A stretch of 64,000 nt of DNA from Conexibacter woesei DSM 14684 (GCF_000025265.1 NC_013739.1:4822001-4886000), one strand, 5' to 3'; positions 44,338-53,273 are shown, counted from the stretch's first letter. The notes: generated by a model from the sequence alone, not told the origin. Numbers and translations are program-made.

Positions 44338-46161
44338 ATGACCACCGTCCCCGCCACCAACCAGGAGCCCGCGGACGACGAGGTCGCCGGCGTCGCCTGG
44401 GATCTCGATCCGCTCGTCGACGGCCGGGGCGAAGAGGGCGTGCGCGCTCTCCTCGCCCAGGCGGCCGAGCGTGCCGACGCCTTCGCCGCCGCCTACGCTG
44501 GCAAGCTCGCGACGCTCGACGCGCCCGGCCTGCGCACCGCGATGGAGCAGCTCGCCGCGCTGCACGAGCTGGTCGGCCGCGCGGGCTCGTACGCGTCGCT
44601 GCGCTTCGCCGTCGACACGGCCGACGAGCGCATCGGCGCGCTGCTCCAGCACGTGCAAGAGCGCGCGACCGCGATCCAGACGACGCTGCTCTTCTTCGAG
44701 CTGGAGTGGGCGACGCTCGACGACGCGCGCGCGGAAGAGCTGCTCGCCGGCGAGGACAACGCGTTCTTCGCCCACTACCTGCGGACCGAGCGCCGCTACC
44801 GCCCCTACCTGCTGAGCGAGCCCGAGGAGCGGATCCTCGCGGAGAAGGGGATCAGCGGCGCCGGCGCGTGGACGCGGCTGTTCGCCGAGCTGATGTCCTC
44901 GCTGGAGGTGAGACTGCCGTCAGCGCCGGAGCCGGTGACGCTGGAGCAAGCGCTTGCCCTCCTCTCGGGCCCGGACCGCGACGAGCGGCGCGGCGCAGCT
45001 GAGGCCGTCACCGAGGCGCTGCGCCCCGGCCTGCGCACGCGCGCGTTCATCTTCAACACGCTGCTGCACGACAAGGCGGTCGACGACCGTTTGCGCACCT
45101 ACCCGAACTGGCTGACGGCGCGCAACCTCGCCAACGAGGCGAGCGACGAGTCGGTCCAGGCGCTCGTGACCGCCGTCCGCGGCCGCTACGACGTGCCGCA
45201 GCGCTGGTACCGCCTGAAGGCCAGACTGCTCGGCGTCGAGCGGCTCGCCGACTACGACCGCGCCGCGACCGTCGCCGACACCGACGAGCGCTTCACGTGG
45301 CGCGAGGCGCGCGAGCTGGTGCTCGACGCCTACGACAGCTTCACGCCGGAGCTGGGCGCGCTCGCGCGCCGCTTCTTCGACGAGCGCTGGATCGACGCGC
45401 CGGTCCGCCCCGGCAAGCGCGGCGGGGCGTTCTGCTCCTACACCGTGCCCTCGGCGCACCCCTACGTGCTGCTCAACTACACCGCCCGCCGGCGCGACGT
45501 GCTGACGCTCGCGCACGAGCTCGGCCACGGCGTCCACGCGGCGCTCGCAGCGCCGCAGGGCGTCTTCCACCAGGGGACGCCGCTGACGCTCGCAGAGACC
45601 GCGTCGGTGTTCGGCGAGACACTCGTCTTCGGCCGGCTGCTGGAGTCGGCCTCGACGCCGGCCTCGCGCCTGTCGCTGCTGTCGGAGTCGATCGAGGGTG
45701 CGATCGCGACCGTCTTCCGGCAGACGGCGATGCACACCTTCGAGGAGACGATCCACACCGCTCGCCGCGAGGAGGGCGAGCTGGGGATCGACCGCTTCGG
45801 CGAGCTGTGGGCGGCATCGCAGGAGGAGCTGTTCGGCGACGCCGTCGAGGTGACCGAGGGCTACCGCACGTGGTGGTCCTACATCCCCCACTTCATCAAC
45901 TCGCCGGGCTACGTCTACGCGTACGCCTACGGCCAGCTGCTGGCGCTGTCGGTCTACGGCCGCTACCGGCAGGAGGGCGCGAGCTTCGTGCCCGACTACC
46001 TGCGGATGCTCTCGGCCGGCGGCTCGATGGCGCCGGAGGAGCTGGGCAGGCTCGTCGGGCTCGACCTGACCGACCCGGGCTTCTGGGACGCGGGCCTCGC
46101 GCTCGTCGACGACCAGCTGACGGCCGCCGAGCAGGCAGCGGCCGAGGCCGGCCGGGCGTAG
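44338..46161 (+). CDS. pepF: M3-family oligoendopeptidase F
   Basis: A 607-residue cytoplasmic zinc peptidase. The zinc site is TLAHELGHGVHAAL near residue 395, with the third ligand in TLAETASVFGE about 25 residues later. N- and C-terminal helical regions enclose the deep cleft typical of PepF. It degrades short peptides. ATG at 44338 begins 70 bases from the divergent riboswitch. No operon partner is seen. Confidence 0.93.
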   Translation: MTTVPATNQEPADDEVAGVAWDLDPLVDGRGEEGVRALLAQAAERADAFAAAYAGKLATLDAPGLRTAMEQLAALHELVGRAGSYASLRFAVDTADERIGALLQHVQERATAIQTTLLFFELEWATLDDARAEELLAGEDNAFFAHYLRTERRYRPYLLSEPEERILAEKGISGAGAWTRLFAELMSSLEVRLPSAPEPVTLEQALALLSGPDRDERRGAAEAVTEALRPGLRTRAFIFNTLLHDKAVDDRLRTYPNWLTARNLANEASDESVQALVTAVRGRYDVPQRWYRLKARLLGVERLADYDRAATVADTDERFTWREARELVLDAYDSFTPELGALARRFFDERWIDAPVRPGKRGGAFCSYTVPSAHPYVLLNYTARRRDVLTLAHELGHGVHAALAAPQGVFHQGTPLTLAETASVFGETLVFGRLLESASTPASRLSLLSESIEGAIATVFRQTAMHTFEETIHTARREEGELGIDRFGELWAASQEELFGDAVEVTEGYRTWWSYIPHFINSPGYVYAYAYGQLLALSVYGRYRQEGASFVPDYLRMLSAGGSMAPEELGRLVGLDLTDPGFWDAGLALVDDQLTAAEQAAAEAGRA

Positions 46162-46165
46162 CCGC

Positions 46166-47326
46166 TCAGCCGAGCACGACCCGCCGCACGGACCGCTGCA
46201 CCAGCAGCGGTCGCGGCGGGCCGGGCGCAGCGCTGCGCGCGCGTGTCGCCGCGCGCGCGGCGGCGGCGTCGCGGACGGCGGCGGCGGTCGCGACGGCCGG
46301 CGTCGAGGGCGCGTTGCGGCAGCCGACTTGGAACCAGTCGGCGCGGCTCCACCACCACTCCCCGGCGCGCAGCCCGACCCACATCGGGCTGTTGGTGCAG
46401 TTGCGCACGTGGTCGTTGCCGGCGTAGTGGCCGAGCTCGTGGACGATCACCGTCTGCAGGTCGACGCGGTCGCGCGGCGGGATCCCCGGCCCGGCGTGCC
46501 ACGGCACGCCGTAGGCGAGCGCGAGGTCGCGCTCCAGCACGCGCTCGAAGACGAACCGCTGGCGGCCGCGACCGTCGCGGCGGTAGTAGCGGACCGAGCG
46601 GATTCTCGTGACGCCGAGCGCGGCGCGCGGGACGTCTCTCGCGAAGCCGACGGTGTCGCGGCCGTCGCCGGCGCGCGGGGCGCGCGGCGTCGTGCCGACC
46701 GCGCGCAGGCCCCAGCGGCGCGCCGCGATGCGCGTCAGCTGCTCGAACCGCGTCGCGTCGACGCCGCTCGGCACGTTGGCGGTGCTGAGGCGGTATGGGA
46801 AGGGATTGCGCTTGCCGACCGAGCGCGGGATCGGGGCACGGACGATGTCGGAGCCGTCGCCGGGCGGCGGGCTGGTCGGAGGCGGGCTGCCGGGGTCGCC
46901 CGGCACCTCGTAGGTCGCCTCGGCGACGAACGTCTCGCTGCTGCCGGCGCTGATGTAGAGACAGGCGCGCTTGGGGCCTGCGTAGAGCGACGGCCACTCC
47001 TTCCACGTCGGCGCGAAGCTCTGCGGGACGCGGCCGCGCGTGTCGTCGTAGACGTCGGTGCCGACCCAACTGGAGCCGGTGATCTCCGCTTGGCACGACT
47101 GCGCCGCGGGGACCGTCGTGACGAGCGGGAAGTAGCCGCAGTACTCCTGCGGCGCGCACTGGCTCGCGGTCGTGCCGCTGGCGTTGACGACGACGGTTCC
47201 GTCAGCCTGGACGACGGGCGGGGCGATCGTCAGCGTGCCCTGGAACGTCGCTGCGCCGGCCGGCGAAGCGACGATCGTCGCGGCGAGCGCCGCCGTGCAG
47301 ATCGCGAGGATGAGCCGTCGTCGCAT
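46166..47326 (-). CDS. Secreted matrixin-like zinc metalloprotease
   Basis: A 386-residue exported protein with a signal peptide (LILAICTAALAATIVASPAGAA). The first 120 mature residues contain several cysteines (SQCAPQEYCGYF) and look like a beta domain. A Pro/Gly linker leads to the catalytic part with IVHELGHYAGNDH, the HExxHxxGxxH metzincin motif, near residue 295. Two cysteines follow (RNCTN, VGCRN). The C-terminus is Ala/Arg-rich. The expected Met-turn may be NSPMWVG. Substrate is unknown. Confidence 0.82.
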   Translation of the reverse strand: MRRRLILAICTAALAATIVASPAGAATFQGTLTIAPPVVQADGTVVVNASGTTASQCAPQEYCGYFPLVTTVPAAQSCQAEITGSSWVGTDVYDDTRGRVPQSFAPTWKEWPSLYAGPKRACLYISAGSSETFVAEATYEVPGDPGSPPPTSPPPGDGSDIVRAPIPRSVGKRNPFPYRLSTANVPSGVDATRFEQLTRIAARRWGLRAVGTTPRAPRAGDGRDTVGFARDVPRAALGVTRIRSVRYYRRDGRGRQRFVFERVLERDLALAYGVPWHAGPGIPPRDRVDLQTVIVHELGHYAGNDHVRNCTNSPMWVGLRAGEWWWSRADWFQVGCRNAPSTPAVATAAAVRDAAAARAATRARSAAPGPPRPLLVQRSVRRVVLG

Positions 47327-47429
47327 CTGTCTGGATCGTACGGCACGGGTACGCCGTGGCCGCGCGGCCTACCCTGCTCGCGCAGGCCGCGCGGTCACGG
47401 ACGTCGTCGGTCCCCGCTCGCCGCCGAGC

Positions 47430-47645
47430 TCACAGCTCGGTCGGCGAGCGCTGCGTCAGCAGGTCCGCCTTGACGCGCTGGTGGAACTGCGCGCGCTCGA
47501 CGAGGACCTCGGCGATGCGGTCGGGGTCGACGACGTACTCGCCGGCGGCGACCTGCTTCGCGAGCAGGCGGACGCGCGACGAACGCGTGATGCGATCCCG
47601 ACGGGCGGTGGTGAGGCGCTGGATGCGGTCGTTGGTAGCGACCAT
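47430..47645 (-). CDS. FlgM-like anti-sigma-28 factor
   Basis: A 71-residue protein. The C-terminal part RVRLLAKQVAAGEYVVDPDRIAEVLVERA matches the sigma-28-binding helices of FlgM (pattern: ...A..G.Y.VD...IA..L). The N-terminal half is basic and probably unfolded. FlgM holds FliA/SigD inactive until the flagellar hook is finished. ATG at 47645 was chosen for the AGGAG seven bases upstream. No flagellar genes are in the window. It lies behind the Pro-rich surface protein on the same strand. Confidence 0.72.
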   Translation of the reverse strand: MVATNDRIQRLTTARRDRITRSSRVRLLAKQVAAGEYVVDPDRIAEVLVERAQFHQRVKADLLTQRSPTEL

Positions 47646-47679
47646 GATGGTGCTCCTTCCGTTCTCTGAGTTCACGTGA

Positions 47680-47703
47680 GAGCCGGCCCGTACGGGGCGG
47701 CTC
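47680..47703 (-). terminator. Hairpin between the Pro-rich gene and the FlgM-like gene
   Basis: GAGCC-GCCC and GGGC-GGCTC pair around GTAC. It lies 12 bases after the Pro-rich gene stop on the minus strand and could reduce transcription into the FlgM-like gene. There is no T tract. Confidence 0.4.
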
Positions 47704-47714
47704 GCTGAGGTGAC

Positions 47715-49202
47715 TCAGGAGGCGGGTGGAGCGCGCGCCGCGTCGTGCGAGGTCGGCGTCGCCGGGTTGCTCTCGAAGGAGCACGGCGGCGCGACCGACT
47801 CGGCCTGCGCAAGCCCTGCGCTGACCGAACCGACGAGGATCGCGAAGAAGGAGATGCCGCCGGCACCGGCCGTCGCGGCGGCGGCCGCGGCGCTGGCCGA
47901 GACCGGGGAGACGGGGGCGTCGCTCGGGGCGGGCGGTCCGCGGACCGAACCCGGCTCCTCGGCGTTGCGGGTCTTTCTGACCTGGTCGCGGTCGACCGGG
48001 GCCGGCGTGGTGCCGTCCGCGGTGGTCGTCGCCGTGGCGACGACGATCGGCGCGCAGAGCGCTCCGGCCGGATCGATCGAGGCGGCCGCCCGCGGCAGCT
48101 CCGCAGCCGTCTGGGCGGGCCCGAAGCCGAGCCGGGCGAGCACCTTGCGCACGCCGCGCTGCTTCTCGGCCGCGCGGGCCGCTGCCTGCTCGGCGTCGTC
48201 CTTGGCGGTGCTCTCGGGCGGCGCGGTTGCCGCCGGCTGCGGCAGCGTGACCGGCGCGGAGACGACCGGCGCGGGCGCGGTGACCGGGGTGGTCGTCGGC
48301 GCGACCGGCGGCGCCGGCGCCTCGACGGTGGGCGGCCGCAGCGTGCCGCCGTTGACCGGCGGCTTCGGGTGCGTGTCGGGCGTGTCGGACGTGTCGGCCG
48401 GACGCGACGGGGTTCTCGGCGACGGATTGTCGGCCGGGGCCGGGTCGACGGGACCGGGGTCGACCGGAGCCGGGTCGACGGGAGCGGGATCGACCGGACC
48501 GGGATCGACGGGACCCGGATCGACCGGACCGGGATCGACGGGACCGGGGTCGACGGGACCCGGGTTGACGGGACCGGGATCGACGGGACCCGGGTTGACC
48601 GGGCCGGGATCGACCGGGCCGGGATCGACCGGGCCGGGATCGACCGGGCCGGGATCGACCGGACCCGGATCGACCGGACCGGGCTCCGTGGGAGCGGGCT
48701 CGGTGGGGGTCTGACCGTCGGCCGGCGTCTGCGGCGCGCCCGAGCCGGGATCGGCGGGCGGCGTCTCGCCGGACGCGCCGTCAGCGGCGGGCGGCGTCTC
48801 GCCGGACGCGCCGTCGGCGGCGGGCGGGGTCGACTCCTGCGGCGCCGTCGCGGCCGGAGCGGTGTCCTGCGGCGCGGCGGCGGGCGGGGCCGACTCCTGC
48901 GGCGCCGTCGCGGCCGGAGCGGTGTCCTGCGGCGCGGCGGCGACCTGCGAGGTGTCCTGCGGCGCGGCGGCGGCCTGCGAGGTGTCCTGCGGCGCGGCAG
49001 CCGTCGCCGGCTGCTCGGTGCTGGGCGCGGCGAGCGCCTGCGAGTCGGGCGCCTGCGCCCCGCCGACGTCGGCGGCGAGGACACCAGCCGGGGCCGCGCC
49101 GAGCGCGGCGGCTGCGGTCAGCGCGACCAGCGCACCACGGAGCGCGCGGCGCCGGGCGGCGATGCGAGCGAGAGGCGTGGTGTCGAGGGTGCGTTCGTCC
49201 AT
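47715..49202 (-). CDS. Proline-rich repeat surface protein, unknown
   Basis: A 495-residue exported protein. A basic N-terminus and hydrophobic signal segment (GALVALTAAAALGAAPAGVL) are followed by PQDT/PQES repeats (residues about 70-135). Next come 16 units of Pro-Val-Asp/Asn-Pro-Gly/Ala (about residues 165-250), then a Pro/Thr region. Near residues 455-480 lies a second hydrophobic segment (AGGISFFAILVGSVSAGLAQ), probably an anchor. The repeats suggest a stalk across the wall. ATG at 49202 lies just after a sigma-28-like promoter. The opposite strand is open only because the repeat is 15-base periodic. Confidence 0.72.
   Translation of the reverse strand: MDERTLDTTPLARIAARRRALRGALVALTAAAALGAAPAGVLAADVGGAQAPDSQALAAPSTEQPATAAAPQDTSQAAAAPQDTSQVAAAPQDTAPAATAPQESAPPAAAPQDTAPAATAPQESTPPAADGASGETPPAADGASGETPPADPGSGAPQTPADGQTPTEPAPTEPGPVDPGPVDPGPVDPGPVDPGPVDPGPVNPGPVDPGPVNPGPVDPGPVDPGPVDPGPVDPGPVDPAPVDPAPVDPGPVDPAPADNPSPRTPSRPADTSDTPDTHPKPPVNGGTLRPPTVEAPAPPVAPTTTPVTAPAPVVSAPVTLPQPAATAPPESTAKDDAEQAAARAAEKQRGVRKVLARLGFGPAQTAAELPRAAASIDPAGALCAPIVVATATTTADGTTPAPVDRDQVRKTRNAEEPGSVRGPPAPSDAPVSPVSASAAAAAATAGAGGISFFAILVGSVSAGLAQAESVAPPCSFESNPATPTSHDAARAPPAS
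48437..48690. repeat. 15-base coding repeat of the PVDPG stalk
   Basis: About 16 copies of a 15-base unit (consensus gggatcgaccggacc on the plus strand) encode the PVDPG pentapeptide on the minus strand. Copies differ mostly at third positions and in Asp/Asn or Gly/Ala. Slippage could change copy number between strains. Confidence 0.8.
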
Positions 49203-49229
49203 GCGTAGCGTGGATGCAGCTTTAGGGGT

Positions 49230-49256
49230 TCCTCGGCATTCCACCGGGGACCTTTA
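49230..49256 (-). promoter_or_regulatory. Sigma-28-like promoter of the Pro-rich protein (weak match)
   Basis: On the minus strand TAAA is followed after exactly 15 bases by GCCGAGGA; the FliA/SigD consensus is TAAA-N15-GCCGATAA. Two of eight -10 positions differ. It lies 27 bases before ATG 49202, and a FlgM homologue is encoded downstream. TAAA is rare in this GC-rich sequence. Confidence 0.35.
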
Positions 49257-49424
49257 GACCTCGCCCCCCAATTCGTCGCGTTCGCGATGGGGTGGTTCGT
49301 CTGCTGACCACCAGAGGAGGGTATCCGCCTCGGGGGTCGGCGTCATCGCGCCGACCTCGGAATGTCTCACCGGCGTTCAGATTGAGCGCGCATGCGTCAA
49401 CTTTTGCGAGCTTTTGCGCCAACC

Positions 49425-50298
49425 CTAGCGCTTGCTTCCAGCCGCTCGGTGCGACCGCAGCCACGCCGGCAGCGAGGTCGGCGGGTGTCCGGCGACGCGC
49501 GCGACGACGTCGCTGACGACGTCCATCTCGCCGCTGGCGATCGCGGCGTAGGAGGTCACCCATCCCTCGATCTCCCACGTCTCGGCACCGCCGCCAGCGC
49601 GCCTCGTCCAGCGACTCCGGAACATAGGAGATCGGACGACCGGAGGAGTCAGCGAGCAGCGCCGCGGTCTCCGCGACGGTCAGCGCTCGCGGCCCAGTCA
49701 CGTCGTAGGTGCGACCGTCGTGCGCACCGCCCGCGAGCAGCACCGCGGCGGCGACTTCGGCGAGGTCGTCGCGCGCGATCCAGGCGACGCGCCCCTCCCC
49801 CGCCGGACCGCGGATGACGTCGTCGCGACCGATCCACGAGGGCACCAGGTCGAGGTAGAGGCTCGGCCGCAGGAACGTGAACGCCGCACCGCTGGCGCGC
49901 ACGTGCTGCTCGGTGCGGAAGTGGTCGCGCGCGAACGTGAACGTCGCGTCGGGCGCAGCCGCCAGGAACGACAGGTAGACGATCCGCTCGACGCGCGCGG
50001 CGCGCGCCGCGTCGACCGCTGCGACGTGCTGCTCGACGCGGTCGCGCGACTCGGTCGCCGAGACCAGCAGGAGCGTCCGGGCGCCGTCGAGCGCGCCCTC
50101 CAGCAGAGGGTCGCCGTAGCCGCCCGGCACGATCGCGACGTCCGTCGCTCCGACCGCGTCGGGCAGCACGGGCACGCGGGAGGCGTCGCGCACGACCAGC
50201 CGCAGCGGCGCGCCCGCGCGCGCGAGGAGCGCGGCGACGCGCCCGCCGAGCTCGCCGCTCGCGCCGGTCACCGCGAAGGGGTCGCCGGCCGAGGTCAT
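49425..50298 (-). pseudogene. NmrA-like NAD(P)-binding protein, frameshifted
   Basis: The first 230 residues read as an intact NmrA/azoreductase-type SDR: FAVTGASGELGGRVAALLAR, LVVRDASRVPVLPDAV, RIVYLSFLAAAPDATFTF, and the family block SSGRPISYVPESLDEAR. The frame then breaks. The expected continuation (ETWEIEGWVTSYAAIASGEM, then VARVAGHPPTSLPAWL) is in the next frame and ends at 49425. Removing one base near 49596 joins the two as EARGGGAETW. It is a one-base insertion, recent because both parts are otherwise clean, or a sequencing error. Confidence 0.8.
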
Positions 50299-50363
50299 CC
50301 GACGGTCCTACCCGCCCGTGCCGGCTGTCGCGCACGGATCCCGCCGGGCGCGCGGATCCGCGG

Positions 50364-50557
50364 CGCGCACGTCAGCCGCCGCGCGCATCGCAGCCGCCGC
50401 TCGCATCGCAGCCGCCGCTCGCATCGCAGCCGCCGCTCGCATCGCAGCCGCCGCGCGCACCACAGCCGCCGCGCGCACCACAGCCGCCGCTCGCATCGCA
50501 GCCGCCGCGCGCACCACAGCCGCCGCGCGCACCACAGCCGCCGCGCGCGCCGCAGCC
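50364..50557. repeat. 18-bp tandem repeat array
   Basis: Ten full copies and one partial copy of an 18-base unit (ctcgcatcgcagccgccg and variants cgcgcaccacagccgccg) lie immediately downstream of the OYE gene. Two main variants alternate in blocks. It is a VNTR-like array with no spacers, so not CRISPR. All six frames are partly open only because 18 is a multiple of three. Confidence 0.85.
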
Positions 50558-50566
50558 CCGCGCACC

Positions 50567-51832
50567 TCAACCGCCGCGCTTGCGACGCGCCGCGCCCCAG
50601 CCATTGACGAGCAGGAACGTCGCGAGCGTGTGGAGCGCCCGCTCGCCCGCCCACGGCTCGCGGCCACGACCGATCCGGTGGAGCTGACGGGTGTGCCACC
50701 AGAGGTCGATGACGCTGTCGAGCTTGCGAACGCCGATGCTGCGCGAGCCGGCGTCGATCCGCGCGCGCGAGCCGTCGAGCAGCGCGGCGCTCGCGTCGGG
50801 GTGGAGCGCGAGCGGCCGACCGAGGCCGATCACGTTGCAGGCGCCGCTCGCGACCGCCTCGCGCATCGCCGCCGCAGAGCGGAACCCGCCCGTCACCATC
50901 AGCGGCACGTCGGGCGCGCGGTCGCGCACGCGCACCGCGTAGTCGAGGAAGTACGCCTCGCGCGCACGCGTGCTCGCGCGCGCGGGAACCGCTGCGCTGG
51001 CTGCGGCTGCGCTGGAAGCCGTCCCCGTCGCGTCGCCCATCATCGCCGGCGACTCGTACGTGCCTCCGCTGATCTCGATCAGGTCGACACCCGCGGCGGC
51101 GAGCGCCGCGACGACGTCGCCCGACTCCTCCTCGCTGAAGCCGCCCCGCTGGAAGTCCGCCGAGTTGAGCTTGATGCCGACCGGGAAGTCCGGCCCGACC
51201 GCCGCGCGCGTCGCCCGCACGACCTCGAGCACGAACCGCTGCCGCCGCGCGGCGTCGCCGCCCCACTCGTCGTCGCGTCTGTTCGCGAGCGGCGAGAGGA
51301 ACTGCGAGATCAGGTACCCGTGCGCGCCGTGCAGCTGGACGCCGTCGAAGCCCGCCTCGCGGAAGACCGCCGCCGTCCGCGCGAAGCGCCCGACGATCTC
51401 CTCGATCTGGGCGCCGGTCAGCGCCTGGGGCGTGACGGCGCCGGGTATCCGCGGGGCGATCGCGCTCGGCGCGACCGGTCGCGAGCCAGCGATCCGCATC
51501 GCCTGACGGCCGGGGTGGTTGACCTGCACCCAGAGGGTCGTCCCGTTCGCTCTGCCGGCGGCGGCCCAGCGGCGCAGCGCCGGCAGGTCGCGCTCGTCCT
51601 CGACGACGACCTGGCGCGGCTCGCCGACGTGGCGGCGGTCGATCATCACGTTGCCGGTGATCACGAGTCCGGAGCCGCCGGCCGCCCAGCGCTCGTAGAG
51701 CCGGTCGATCCGCACCGTCGGGCTGTTGGCCCGGTCGCTGAGCTGCTCGCTCATCGCCGCCTTCGCGATCCGGTTCGCGAGCACGGCACCGCACGGCAGC
51801 GTCAGCGGCGAGGCAAGTGTCGTGGTGTCCAC
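50567..51832 (-). CDS. NADH:flavin oxidoreductase, Old Yellow Enzyme family
   Basis: A 421-residue FMN-dependent TIM-barrel enoate or dienoyl-CoA reductase. Motifs: LPCGAVLANRIAKAAM (FMN loop), GVQLHGAHGYLISQFLSP (substrate His pair region), RRDDEWGGDAARRQRFVLEV, and VTGGFRSAAAM with GLGRPL near the phosphate site. It is single-domain, without the 2,4-dienoyl-CoA reductase Fe-S and FAD parts. The GTG start at 51832 is 26 bases from the divergent TetR start, across a palindromic operator. It probably acts in the same catabolic pathway as the divergent operon. Confidence 0.92.
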   Translation of the reverse strand: MDTTTLASPLTLPCGAVLANRIAKAAMSEQLSDRANSPTVRIDRLYERWAAGGSGLVITGNVMIDRRHVGEPRQVVVEDERDLPALRRWAAAGRANGTTLWVQVNHPGRQAMRIAGSRPVAPSAIAPRIPGAVTPQALTGAQIEEIVGRFARTAAVFREAGFDGVQLHGAHGYLISQFLSPLANRRDDEWGGDAARRQRFVLEVVRATRAAVGPDFPVGIKLNSADFQRGGFSEEESGDVVAALAAAGVDLIEISGGTYESPAMMGDATGTASSAAAASAAVPARASTRAREAYFLDYAVRVRDRAPDVPLMVTGGFRSAAAMREAVASGACNVIGLGRPLALHPDASAALLDGSRARIDAGSRSIGVRKLDSVIDLWWHTRQLHRIGRGREPWAGERALHTLATFLLVNGWGAARRKRGG

Positions 51833-51840
51833 GGCGGCGA

Positions 51841-51858
51841 TGGTACCGTGCGGTACCA
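51841..51858. promoter_or_regulatory. TetR operator shared by divergent genes
   Basis: TGGTACCG-TG-CGGTACCA: perfect 8-base arms around TG. It ends directly before the TetR GTG start and lies 8 bases from the OYE start. With so little space both transcripts must be nearly leaderless, and one bound dimer would block both. Confidence 0.7.
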
Positions 51859-52461
51859 GTGGAGACGCCGGTTGCCATCGAGGGAGCGCGGGAGCGGCTC
51901 GTCTGCGGCATGAACGCCGCCGTCGCGGAGAAGGGCTACGCCCCCACCACGATCGCCGACGTCGTGCGCCACGCGCGCGTCTCCAAGCGCACCTTCTACG
52001 AGCACTTCGGCGACAAGCGCGCCTGCTTCCTGGCCGCGTACGACACCGCCTCCGCGCACGTCCTCGGCGCGATGCGCGCCGCCTCGGAGGCGGCCGCCGG
52101 CGCCCCCTGGAGCGAGCGCGTCGAGCGCGTCGTCGTCGCGTACCTGGAGGCGATGGCGGCCAAGCCCGAGCTGACGCAGACGTTCCTGATCGAGATCCTC
52201 GGCGCCGGCCCGCTCGCGCTCGCGCACCGCCGCGAGACGATGGAGCGCTTCGCCGACCAGCTCGTCGCGCTCTGCGCCGACCTGCGGCGCGCGGAGCCGC
52301 AGCTGCGGCCCGTCTCGCGCTCGCTCGCGACCGCCGTCGTCGGCGGCATCAACGAACTGGTGCTCGGCGCCGTCGAGCAGGGCCGCGCGAGCGAGCTGGC
52401 GCAGCTGCGCCGGCCGGCCGCCGAGCTGATCCGCTCCGTCCTGACGGGACCGGAGCCGTGA
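51859..52461 (+). CDS. TetR-family transcriptional regulator
   Basis: A 200-residue regulator. The N-terminal HTH reads EKGYAPTTIADVVRHARVSKRTFYEHFGDKRACFLAAYD, followed by a helical ligand domain (PELTQTFLIEILGAGPLALAHRR). It is the first gene of an operon for acyl-CoA chemistry, so an acyl-CoA-type inducer is likely. GTG at 51859 was chosen because a longer frame would run through the operator palindrome. Confidence 0.9.
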   Translation: METPVAIEGARERLVCGMNAAVAEKGYAPTTIADVVRHARVSKRTFYEHFGDKRACFLAAYDTASAHVLGAMRAASEAAAGAPWSERVERVVVAYLEAMAAKPELTQTFLIEILGAGPLALAHRRETMERFADQLVALCADLRRAEPQLRPVSRSLATAVVGGINELVLGAVEQGRASELAQLRRPAAELIRSVLTGPEP

Positions 52462-52484
52462 GAACCCCGAACGGAGGAAGGCAG

Positions 52485-53273
52485 TTGCCCGAGACCAACA
52501 GCAGCCCACCGGACCTGTCCGGCCTGCGCGACCGCGTCGCGCTCGTGACCGGCGGAGCGAGCGGCATCGGGCGGGCGACCGCGCTCGCGCTCGCCGCCGC
52601 CGGCGTCGAGGTCGTCGTCGCCGACCTCGACGCCGCGCAGGCGCAGGAGGTCGCGCGGCAGGTCGGCGGCCACGCCTTCGAGGCCGACGTCAGCGACCTC
52701 GACGCAAACCGCGCGGCCGTCGCCTTCGCGCAGGAGCGCTGCGGCGGGCTCGACCTCGCCTTCCTCAACGCCGGCGTCACGAGCGGCTGCGGCGTCGGCG
52801 AGGACTTCGACCTCGCGCTCTACCGGCGCGCGATGGGCGTCAACCTCGACGGCGTCGTCTTCGGCACGCACGCCGCGCTGCCCGCGCTGAGGGCGCGCGG
52901 CGGGGGCGCGATCGTCGCGACCGCCTCGCTCGCCGGCCTCGTCGGCGTCCCGCTCGAGCCGATCTACACCGCCAACAAGCACGCCGTCGTCGGTCTCACC
53001 CGCTCCCTCGGCCCGACGCTGGCGGCCGAAGGGATCCGCTTCAACGCGGTCTGCCCCGGCTTCGCCGAGACGCCGCTCATCGCCGACTTCAGAGACGGTC
53101 TGCGCGACGCCGGCTTCGAGCTGCTGAGCCCCGAGGTCGTCGCCGAGACCGCCGTGCACCTGTTCGCCGGTGAGATGAGCGGCGAGTGTTGGTTCGTCCA
53201 GGTCGGCCGCGAGCCGGCGCCGTTCGGCTTCCGGGGGATCCCCGGGCCGCGCACGACGGAGGTCCCCAAGTGA
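52485..53273 (+). CDS. Short-chain dehydrogenase/reductase
   Basis: A 262-residue classical SDR. Motifs: [20 protein letters not shown] (cofactor loop), VVADLDAAQ (Asp favouring NAD), FLNAGVTSG, the catalytic Ser in VATASLAG and Tyr-x3-Lys in [13 protein letters not shown] at 52485 was chosen because GGAGGA lies six bases upstream; GTG at 52458 overlapping the tetR stop is an alternative. In this operon it may interconvert hydroxy- and ketoacyl groups. Confidence 0.9.
   Translation: MPETNSSPPDLSGLRDRVALVTGGASGIGRATALALAAAGVEVVVADLDAAQAQEVARQVGGHAFEADVSDLDANRAAVAFAQERCGGLDLAFLNAGVTSGCGVGEDFDLALYRRAMGVNLDGVVFGTHAALPALRARGGGAIVATASLAGLVGVPLEPIYTANKHAVVGLTRSLGPTLAAEGIRFNAVCPGFAETPLIADFRDGLRDAGFELLSPEVVAETAVHLFAGEMSGECWFVQVGREPAPFGFRGIPGPRTTEVPK

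Noticed and set aside
47710-48714. Plus-strand frame rich in Gly-Ser-Thr-Gly-Pro repeats
   Set aside because: It is the antisense of the PVDPG stalk; the 15-base period keeps both strands open. The minus-strand frame has a signal peptide and a start after a promoter-like site.
50364-50557. CRISPR array
   Set aside because: Units are directly adjacent with no spacers, are only 18 bp long, and no cas genes are nearby.
50308-50667. Ala/Arg-rich frames across the 18-bp array
   Set aside because: The period is a multiple of three, so frames stay open without selection. No start site or homology is evident.
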